Source: Streptococcaceae bacterium
Lineage (GTDB): Bacteria > Bacillota > Bacilli > Lactobacillales > Streptococcaceae
Direction: 5' to 3'
Length of the DNA stretch: 10,819 bases
Assembly: GCA_009779335.1 (NCBI GenBank)
Contig: WREM01000022.1
Location: 1 to 10,819, forward strand
The position numbers and the translations under genes were made by a program. Each line of letters opens with the position of its first letter. The stretch's first letter is position 1. The notes under the pieces are model-generated. The model worked only from the letters and a program-made list of their open reading frames with translations. It did no database searches and was not told the DNA's origin. Positions 6,391-10,819 of this stretch are shown here, in pieces.

Positions 6391-7158
6391 ATGAAAAATT
6401 GGAAAAAAGTTGTATTATTACTTATGCCTATTCTCGCACTCACAGTCCTTGCTGGTTGCTCTTTTGGAGGAGATACGGCAAGTAAAAATGCCAAGGATGA
6501 TGCACAAGGAGTTTTGGATTTTGTCTATAAAGGAGACACTGCTTCAAATTTCTCTGATATCTCAACAATGTCAGCATCAGACAGTAAGCAATACATTCTT
6601 GATACTTGGGCACAAACACAATATGATTATTTCAAATCTCAAGGGGCTCCATCGGACGATTTCTCATTCAAATTGGGAGACACAACTTTTGATTCTAAAG
6701 AAATTGTGACAGATGCGGTAACTGCCAGACTACAAGCGACACGTACAATCAGTGATTATCAGATCACTTCTGTAACAATCAATGGTAATGAGGCAAAAAT
6801 TACAGCAAAAATCAAACCCATCGCCTCTTTATCGGAACAACATCCTCTTACAACAGCCTTGTCAGATATGGTAGATGGAAATTTAACTGAGTACGATAAT
6901 TTTATTAAATCCAGTGACGAAGGAAAAGCGTTTGATAGAATTGTTATGTTGAAACTTTATGCTATTTACTACGGCGATCACAATAAAGTACCAGATAAAA
7001 CTAAAGATTATAAAACTATTGAATTTACATTGAAGAATTCAGGAAATCATTTCCAAGCAGATAAAGATGTTTACAATTATTTAATGCAACAGTCTCGTGC
7101 AGATGAATACAGTGATGGAACTGGGGGCTCATCTTCTTCATCCTCATCTTCAAACTAA
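6391..7158 (+). CDS. Surface lipoprotein of unknown function
   Basis: The 255-residue product starts MKNWKKVVLLLMPILALTVL and has a clear lipobox, LAGC, with Cys23 as the lipidation site. It should be exported, diacylglyceryl-modified, cleaved by signal peptidase II and displayed on the outer face of the membrane. The mature part is hydrophilic, with acidic and Thr/Ser-rich segments, no other cysteine and no recognisable enzyme motif. The general look (KDDAQGVLDFVYKGD near the start, later ITSVTINGNEAKITAKIKPI) recalls uncharacterised Firmicute lipoproteins of the DUF5105 kind, but I cannot confirm this. The end is GTGG, eight Ser (247-254) and Asn, a low-complexity tail encoded by TCN codons. 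Shine-Dalgarno AAGGAGA (6379-6385) is strong. The gene is monocistronic between two terminators, and its promoter carries the G11 tract. Confidence 0.85.
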   Translation: MKNWKKVVLLLMPILALTVLAGCSFGGDTASKNAKDDAQGVLDFVYKGDTASNFSDISTMSASDSKQYILDTWAQTQYDYFKSQGAPSDDFSFKLGDTTFDSKEIVTDAVTARLQATRTISDYQITSVTINGNEAKITAKIKPIASLSEQHPLTTALSDMVDGNLTEYDNFIKSSDEGKAFDRIVMLKLYAIYYGDHNKVPDKTKDYKTIEFTLKNSGNHFQADKDVYNYLMQQSRADEYSDGTGGSSSSSSSSN

Positions 7159-7159
7159 A

Positions 7160-7184
7160 AAGATACCCCTAAGGGGTATTTTAT
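7160..7184 (+). terminator. Terminator after the lipoprotein gene
   Basis: AAGATACCCC (7160-7169) pairs with GGGGTATTTT (7173-7182) around a TAA loop: 10 bp with one G-T pair, then ATTAT. It begins two bases after the stop codon. Its right half overlaps where a purR -35 would lie. Confidence 0.85.
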
Positions 7185-7195
7185 TATACAATTTC

Positions 7196-7204
7196 TGTTA
7201 TAAT
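7196..7204 (+). promoter_or_regulatory. Extended -10 promoter of purR
   Basis: TGTTATAAT at 7196-7204 is a TGn extended -10 with a perfect hexamer. No -35 match is found at 16-18 nt. The expected start near 7211 gives a leader of about 14 nt beginning almost at the Shine-Dalgarno AAAGGGAG (7211-7218). No PurBox-like CCGAA element is seen nearby, so autoregulation by PurR is not indicated. Confidence 0.65.
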
Positions 7205-7224
7205 GGCTGTAAAGGGAGAAGAAA

Positions 7225-8049
7225 ATGAAAAGAAATGAGCGTCTCATTGATTTTACCAATTATCTGATTAACCATCCTAGAGAACTGATTTCTCTTGGTC
7301 ATTTGAGTCAGCATTACGACGTAGCAAAGTCTTCTATTTCTGAGGATATTGTATTTATCAAACGTGTTTTTGAAAATCAGAACATGGGAAAGATTGAGAC
7401 TTTTTCTGGTAGTCAGGGGGGCGTTTTATTCACGCCTCAAATTTCAGATGGTAAATCAAAAGAAATGGCAAAAGATTTAATCAAACTTCTCCAAGAAGAA
7501 AATCGTATCTTACCGGGAGGTTACATCTATCTTTCAGACATCATTGGTACCCCTTCAAATCTCAAAAAAATAGGTAAAATTATTGCTCATGAGTATGCAG
7601 ACGAGTCAGTAGATTGTGTGATGACGATTGCAACTAAAGGCATTCCTATTGCCCAGATTGTAGCAGAGATTTTGGACGTTCCTTTTATTATTGTTCGCAG
7701 GGATCAAAAAGTAACTGAAGGAGCCATGGTTAATGTCAATTATATGTCAGGCTCTAGCTCAAAGGTAGAAAACATGACGCTTTCTAAGCGTAGCTTGTCT
7801 AGAGGACAGCATGTGCTTATTGTGGATGATTTCATGAAAGGGGCAGGAACAATTAATGGAATGAAGAGTTTGGTTCATGAATTTGATTGTTTGCTTACAG
7901 GGGTAGCTGTGTTTTTAGAAGGGCCATTCAAGGGAGAACGATTGGTCAAAGCGTATAAATCTATTCTCAAGGTTGATTCTGTGGATATAGCTAAACGCTC
8001 CATTGATGTGAAATTAGGAAATATATATGACAATAAAAAAGAAGGATAA
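7225..8049 (+). CDS. purR: Purine operon regulator PurR (PRPP-sensing)
   Basis: DNA-binding regulator of purine synthesis genes. In Lactococcus lactis PurR is known as an activator acting at PurBox sites, while in Bacillus subtilis it is a repressor; both respond to PRPP. It has 274 residues, the normal length. Residues 1 to about 72 form the winged-helix domain (KRNERLIDFTNYLI, then LGHLSQHYDVAKSSISEDI as the helix-turn-helix). The rest is a type I phosphoribosyltransferase-fold domain with the PRPP loop VLIVDDFMKGAGTI at 197-210 (Asp201-Asp202). The domain is regulatory and not catalytic in this family. Strong Shine-Dalgarno 7211-7218. It is a single gene with its own promoter, not linked here to pur structural genes, and it converges with lepB. 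The upstream lipoprotein gene is separated by a terminator, so no functional link is implied. Confidence 0.95.
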   Translation: MKRNERLIDFTNYLINHPRELISLGHLSQHYDVAKSSISEDIVFIKRVFENQNMGKIETFSGSQGGVLFTPQISDGKSKEMAKDLIKLLQEENRILPGGYIYLSDIIGTPSNLKKIGKIIAHEYADESVDCVMTIATKGIPIAQIVAEILDVPFIIVRRDQKVTEGAMVNVNYMSGSSSKVENMTLSKRSLSRGQHVLIVDDFMKGAGTINGMKSLVHEFDCLLTGVAVFLEGPFKGERLVKAYKSILKVDSVDIAKRSIDVKLGNIYDNKKEG

Positions 8050-8062
8050 TTCCTTCTTTTTA
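8036..8062. terminator. Bidirectional terminator shared by purR and lepB
   Basis: AAAAAGAAGGA (8036-8046) pairs perfectly with TCCTTCTTTTT (8051-8061) around a TAAT loop: 11 bp. The A and T runs on the two sides serve both strands. The purR stop (8047-8049) is in the loop and the lepB stop (8062-8060) overlaps the foot of the stem, so both genes end inside one structure. Confidence 0.88.
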
Positions 8063-8719
8063 ATTAATGAATGAGATTTTGTTGAGTGGCCAGAAGCGGA
8101 ACTTGACTACACCCATAATATCAGAACGTTTGAATGTTCCGACGGCTCGACTGTCTTGTGAGATAATACGGTTGTCCCCCATCAAATAATACTCCCCATT
8201 AGGCACATAATATTGAAAAGTAGTTTGACCGATACTGTCCGTGGTAAAGGCTTTAGAATTTTGAGCTAGTTGAACAAAGAAATCACGATCATTCGCCGTC
8301 AGGCTATTGGTAAGGGGATATGCCCCGTAAGTTTTTTCCAGTTGTCCTGTCTGGCGTTGCTTGACAAAGTTTGCCAGATAAGGTTCATCGGTTGCTGTTC
8401 CATTGATGGTAAGCTTATCATGGTCAAAACGAATCATGTCGCCGGGAACACCTACTACACGCTTGACAATATCTTTGGTCTGTCCACCATTAGTTTCCTT
8501 GGCAACAACTATATCTCCACGATGAATAGATGCAGGCTTGATGAGAACTAAACGTTCTTTATCTGCTAATGTTGGATCCATAGAGTGTCCATCTACAATG
8601 ACAGGAGACCACAGGAAGAAATAAGATAGAATGATAGCGAGGATGATGGCAATGGTAACTCCCCACGCTTTTAAAAATGTTTTCATAGTTGGATTACTTT
8701 CTATTTTAGAGCGAGACAT
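8060..8719 (-). CDS. lepB: Signal peptidase I
   Basis: Membrane-bound serine protease that removes signal peptides from secreted preproteins on the outer face of the membrane. It has 219 residues, of the small Gram-positive SipS/Lep class. One transmembrane helix (about residues 18-37, WGVTIAIILAIILSYFFLW) is followed by the catalytic motif GHSMDPTL with Ser46. KRVVGVPGD carries the general-base Lys86, and the late motif GDNR..SQDSRAVG is intact. The start is uncertain. The ATG at 8719 overlaps the end of rnhC by 19 nt; an internal ATG at 8686 (Met12, MKTFLKAWG) would start 14 nt after the rnhC stop. Neither has a clear Shine-Dalgarno, which suggests translational coupling to rnhC. Pairing of rnhC with lepB is common in streptococci. 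Natural substrates here would include the DacA precursor. Confidence 0.94.
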   Translation of the reverse strand: MSRSKIESNPTMKTFLKAWGVTIAIILAIILSYFFLWSPVIVDGHSMDPTLADKERLVLIKPASIHRGDIVVAKETNGGQTKDIVKRVVGVPGDMIRFDHDKLTINGTATDEPYLANFVKQRQTGQLEKTYGAYPLTNSLTANDRDFFVQLAQNSKAFTTDSIGQTTFQYYVPNGEYYLMGDNRIISQDSRAVGTFKRSDIMGVVKFRFWPLNKISFIN

Positions 8720-9585
8720 TTCGCTTTTTCTGTATTGGCAAAGTGTAGCTTGACAAGGGGATTGAGAGATTCAATTCCCTTTTCTTTGATGATTTGAGCA
8801 GCCACTTGGTCTGAGCGAATACCTGCTCCGCTGGGCAAATCATAGCCTGATTGCTCAGAGAGATTCTCTAGATTTTCTAGGAAAAGAAATCGTGCAATAA
8901 TGGAACTTGTCGCCACTGCTAAGAACTGACTTTCTGCCTTGGTCAGCAGAGTGATTTCAGACTTGACTTGATTTTTTTCCTTGACAAGATACTTTTGATA
9001 ATTGTTAGGACTAGTAAAGGCATCAATGATAATGGCTTCCGGTTTACAATCCAATTTCTTTTCTAAAAGATAAATGGCTTGATTGTGCAAAGCTACCTTG
9101 ATACTGACAGCATTATAACCCTTGGCAATGACTTGATTGTATTTATCGGGTTCAACCACCTGTGTCACATGAATGATTTTATCCATTAACTGTGGGGCAA
9201 TTTGTACAATCTTTTCATCTGTCAATTTCTTTGAATCATCGACACCCAACTCCTTCAATAAAGAAATATCATTTTCTCTAATAAAAGAAGCAACGACCAT
9301 AAGTCCACCGAAGTAAGAACCGTTCCCTACTTCATCTGTTCCTATAATGTTGAATTGTGGCAATGACTGGTCAGCTTTAGAAGCAGTATAACCAAATTCT
9401 TGAGCAAGTTTCTCTGCTGAATGTCCTTGGAAGACGACCTTATTTGAAGTATAGAGCGAGATGCTGGTGTTCTCAACCTTAGCAAAAAAATCAATGTATT
9501 CATTCTTTGAGGGTACTTGATATTTAGCATATCTGTCCTTGAGTTTTTTGATTAATTGCTCATCCAAAGTCAATACAAGATTCAT
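8701..9585 (-). CDS. rnhC: Ribonuclease HIII
   Basis: Endonuclease that cuts the RNA strand of RNA-DNA hybrids, clearing R-loops and primers in the cytoplasm; it is characteristic of Firmicutes. It has 294 residues, normal for HIII. An N-terminal TBP-like substrate-binding domain (about 1-75) precedes the nuclease domain. That domain begins IIGTDEVGNGSYFGG with catalytic Asp84-Glu85, continues with GVDDSKKLTDEKI (114-126), and has IIIDAF with Asp188. The C-terminal AVATSSIIAR is the usual closing helix region. The DEVGNGSYFGG form separates it from RNase HII. No Shine-Dalgarno lies before the ATG at 9585; a TGATAAAAT sequence ends 6 nt before it, so this too may be leaderless. First gene of an rnhC-lepB pair, divergent from rplM. 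Confidence 0.95.
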   Translation of the reverse strand: MNLVLTLDEQLIKKLKDRYAKYQVPSKNEYIDFFAKVENTSISLYTSNKVVFQGHSAEKLAQEFGYTASKADQSLPQFNIIGTDEVGNGSYFGGLMVVASFIRENDISLLKELGVDDSKKLTDEKIVQIAPQLMDKIIHVTQVVEPDKYNQVIAKGYNAVSIKVALHNQAIYLLEKKLDCKPEAIIIDAFTSPNNYQKYLVKEKNQVKSEITLLTKAESQFLAVATSSIIARFLFLENLENLSEQSGYDLPSGAGIRSDQVAAQIIKEKGIESLNPLVKLHFANTEKAKCLALK

Positions 9586-9592
9586 TTCTATA

Positions 9593-9612
9593 TTTTATCA
9601 TAAATGATAAAA
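9593..9612. promoter_or_regulatory. 20-bp palindrome upstream of rnhC (operator or promoter element)
   Basis: TTTTATCAT (9593-9601) and ATGATAAAA (9604-9612) form a perfect inverted repeat with a 2-bp centre. On the minus strand the half nearer rnhC contains TGATAAAAT, a TGn extended -10-like element ending 6 nt before the start codon. An operator covering the rnhC promoter, or a chance AT-rich palindrome, are both possible. Confidence 0.4.
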
Positions 9613-9625
9613 AGAATAAAGAAGC

Positions 9626-9654
9626 TTGACAAGTGCAGGTAGATGTGATAAGAT
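9626..9654 (+). promoter_or_regulatory. Promoter of rplM-rpsI
   Basis: TTGACA (9626-9631), a 17-nt spacer and TAAGAT (9649-9654), preceded by TGA (extended -10). The architecture matches the rpsL promoter. The start is expected near 9661, exactly where the folded leader begins. Confidence 0.8.
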
Positions 9655-9660
9655 ATTAAA

Positions 9661-9737
9661 CGGTATTGTTTACCCCATTTTTGTGGCCCCGGAAACCCAA
9701 AAATATTTACAGGACTCTTACACCTGTTGTAAACAAC
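9661..9737 (+). ncRNA. Ribosomal protein L13 leader (three-stem structure)
   Basis: Three stems meet at a junction. P1 is TTGTTTAC (9666-9673) with GTAAACAA (9729-9736). P2 is ATTTTTGTGG (9677-9686) with CCCAAAAAT (9696-9704), with one bulged T. P3 is ACAGG (9709-9713) with CCTGT (9723-9727). The stems are directly visible. The position before rplM fits the Firmicute L13 leader family (known in Rfam), thought to bind L13 for feedback control. Membership was not tested with a covariance model. Confidence 0.8.
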
Positions 9738-9763
9738 AAAACTAGAATAGGAAAACTAAACAC

Positions 9764-10210
9764 ATGATGAAACAAACTTTCATGGCTAACGCATCAAATG
9801 TTGACCGTAAATGGTACATTGTAGATGCAGCTGGTGTGCCATTAGGACGTCTTTCAGCAGTAGTTGCTAGCGTACTTCGTGGTAAAAACAAGCCAACTTT
9901 CACCCCTCACGTAGATACTGGAGATTTTGTTATCGTAATCAATGCAGAACAAGTAGCATTGACTGGTAAAAAAGCTTCTGATAAAATCTACTACTCTCAT
10001 TCACTTCACCCGGGTGGACTTAAGTCTATCTCAGCTGGTGAACTTCGTGAAAAGAATGCTGTTCGCTTGATTGAAAAATCAGTTAAAGGAATGCTTCCAC
10101 ACAATACTCTTGGGCGTGCTCAAGGGATGAAACTTAAAGTTTTTGTTGGTGGAGAACATAACCATGCAGCTCAACAACCTGAAGTACTTGATATTTCAGG
10201 ATTAATCTAA
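9764..10210 (+). CDS. rplM: 50S ribosomal protein L13
   Basis: Early-assembling 50S protein that binds 23S rRNA. It has 148 residues, normal for Firmicutes. Conserved blocks are KWYIVDAAGVPLGRLS (21-36), LRGKNKPTFTPHVDTGDFV (38-56) and GMLPHNTLGRAQGMKLKVF. Two ATGs in tandem (9764 and 9767) could serve as the start. AGGA at 9749-9752 is 11 nt before the first, so the first is preferred. It is the first gene of the standard rplM-rpsI pair, with an 18-nt gap to rpsI, and is preceded by its own promoter and a structured leader. Confidence 0.97.
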   Translation: MMKQTFMANASNVDRKWYIVDAAGVPLGRLSAVVASVLRGKNKPTFTPHVDTGDFVIVINAEQVALTGKKASDKIYYSHSLHPGGLKSISAGELREKNAVRLIEKSVKGMLPHNTLGRAQGMKLKVFVGGEHNHAAQQPEVLDISGLI

Positions 10211-10228
10211 GAAGGGAACGAAACTAAT

Positions 10229-10621
10229 ATGGCACAAGTACAATATGCTGGCACAGGCCGTCGTAAAAATTCAGTAGCACGTGTACGTCTCGTACCCGGA
10301 ACTGGAAAAATCACCGTCAATAACCGTGATGTAGAAGATTACATCCCACAAGCTGCACTTCGTTTGGTTATTAATCAACCATTTGCAGCAACACAAACAG
10401 AAGGAAGCTATGACACACTCGTTAATGTAAACGGTGGTGGATATGGTGGACAATCAGGAGCTATCCGTCATGGAATCGCTCGTGCATTGCTTCAAGTAGA
10501 TCCAGACTTCCGTGGATCACTCAAACGTGCTGGACTCTTAACACGTGATGCCCGTATGGTTGAACGTAAAAAAGCAGGTCTTAAGAAAGCCCGTAAAGCA
10601 TCACAATTCTCAAAACGTTAA
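10229..10621 (+). CDS. rpsI: 30S ribosomal protein S9
   Basis: Protein of the 30S head whose extended C-terminal tail reaches the P site and contacts the anticodon arm of tRNA. It has 130 residues, the normal length. It starts MAQVQYAGTGRRKNSVARVRL, and the conserved VNVNGGGYGGQSGAIRHGIARAL and the basic end KKARKASQFSKR (terminal Arg) are all present. Shine-Dalgarno GAAGGGAA (10211-10218) lies 10 nt before the ATG. It is co-transcribed with rplM, and a strong terminator follows 10 nt after the stop. Confidence 0.98.
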   Translation: MAQVQYAGTGRRKNSVARVRLVPGTGKITVNNRDVEDYIPQAALRLVINQPFAATQTEGSYDTLVNVNGGGYGGQSGAIRHGIARALLQVDPDFRGSLKRAGLLTRDARMVERKKAGLKKARKASQFSKR

Positions 10622-10630
10622 TTTTATATC

Positions 10631-10664
10631 AAAAAATATCCAAGAGGATGTTTTTTTTTATTTT
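10631..10664 (+). terminator. Terminator after rpsI
   Basis: AAAAAATATCC (10631-10641) pairs with GGATGTTTTTT (10646-10656) around an AAGA loop: 11 bp with one T-G pair. T continues to 10659, followed by ATTTTG. Confidence 0.88.
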
Positions 10665-10696
10665 GTTTTCTCCCAGTCTTATGCTTCATCAATCAT

Positions 10697-10722
10697 TTTT
10701 TGTTTCGTATACGAAACAAAAA
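10697..10722. promoter_or_regulatory. 26-bp perfect palindrome, probable operator
   Basis: The left arm TTTTTGTTTCGTA (10697-10709) is the exact reverse complement of TACGAAACAAAAA (10710-10722), centred on GTATAC with no spacer. It lies 60 nt before the start codon of the partial gene at the right edge. A spacer-free symmetric site of this size is typical of a dimeric repressor operator (MarR, TetR and similar); the binding protein is not identified. Confidence 0.6.
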
Positions 10723-10781
10723 TTAATACTCCAAAATATTTTTATAAAATAAAATAAATAATAAAAAAGGAGTATTGATTT
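10720..10781 (+). promoter_or_regulatory. 13-bp stem sequestering the Shine-Dalgarno of the last gene
   Basis: AAATTAATACTCC (10720-10732) pairs with GGAGTATTGATTT (10769-10781), 13 bp with one T-G pair, across a 36-nt AU-only loop. The right arm contains the GGAG of the Shine-Dalgarno (AAAAGGAG, 10765-10772) and ends at the base before the ATG. A transcript carrying both arms would hide the ribosome site. One starting inside the loop (TATAAA and TAAAAT occur at 10743-10755) would not. Confidence 0.5.
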
Positions 10782-10819
10782 ATGGAAAAAGAAGAGCAAT
10801 TAGTGAGATTATTTGATAA
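10782..10819 (+). CDS. 5' end of an unidentified gene, cut by window edge
   Basis: Only 12 codons are visible: MEKEEQLVRLFD, open to the edge. The start is supported by AAAAGGAG (10765-10772) 9 nt upstream. The acidic opening followed by QLVRLFD, and the perfect palindrome just upstream, would fit an autoregulated MarR-type regulator. Twelve residues cannot establish a family, so no function is assigned. Confidence 0.55.
   Translation, partial: MEKEEQLVRLFD

Noticed and set aside
6297..6494. Minus-strand frame with a proline run
   Set aside because: The prolines come from the G11 tract read on the other strand; no start signal and antisense to the lipoprotein gene.
7185..7224. PurBox for purR autoregulation
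   Set aside because: No CCGAA-type PurBox is seen here or in other non-coding parts of the window.
9586..9763. tRNA-like or T-box element in the rnhC-rplM gap
   Set aside because: The stems match an L13 leader; no T-box sequence, no terminator/antiterminator pair and no tRNA cloverleaf.
10545..10757. 70-codon plus-strand frame overlapping the end of rpsI
   Set aside because: It reads out of frame through rpsI, the terminator and the palindrome, with no ribosome site; a shadow frame.

Overview
The window reads as chromosomal backbone of a low-GC Gram-positive coccus of the Streptococcaceae, most likely a Lactococcus or close relative. The support is the gene set and order (dacA, then rpsL-rpsG-fusA, purR, lepB, rnhC, rplM-rpsI), the AT-rich intergenic DNA, the TTGACA / TGnTATAAT promoters and the streptococcal-type PurR. 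No species can be fixed from sequence alone.

Layout from left to right: the 3' part of an APC-family amino acid permease (cut by the window edge) runs toward dacA on the opposite strand, with one shared bidirectional terminator. dacA diverges from the str-type cluster rpsL-rpsG-fusA, which has its own strong promoter and a long structured leader. A roughly 94-bp imperfect palindrome and a second hairpin separate rpsG from fusA. After the fusA terminator comes a short accessory-looking stretch: a 43-codon frame ending in a degenerate LPXTG-type sorting signal, then a promoter whose -35/-10 spacer contains eleven consecutive G, driving a lipoprotein gene. purR follows from its own extended -10 promoter and converges with the rnhC-lepB pair on the minus strand, again sharing a terminator. 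rnhC diverges from rplM-rpsI, which is preceded by a three-stem L13-type leader. The right end holds a 26-bp perfect palindrome, a 13-bp stem that covers a ribosome binding site, and the first 12 codons of a further gene.

Most of the coding content is housekeeping: translation (S12, S7, EF-G, L13, S9), cell wall trimming (DacA), protein secretion (signal peptidase I), RNA/DNA hybrid removal (RNase HIII) and purine control (PurR). The interest is in the control signals. The strongest is the G11 tract between TTGACA and TATAAT (20-nt spacer), which is laid out as a phase-variable promoter switch for a surface lipoprotein. Others are: rpsL, whose only good Shine-Dalgarno lies about 65 nt upstream but is brought to about 12 nt if a 53-nt hairpin folds; dacA, which looks leaderless; and the palindrome plus RBS-sequestering stem at the right edge. 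No rRNA, tRNA, CRISPR array, transposase or phage gene was seen.
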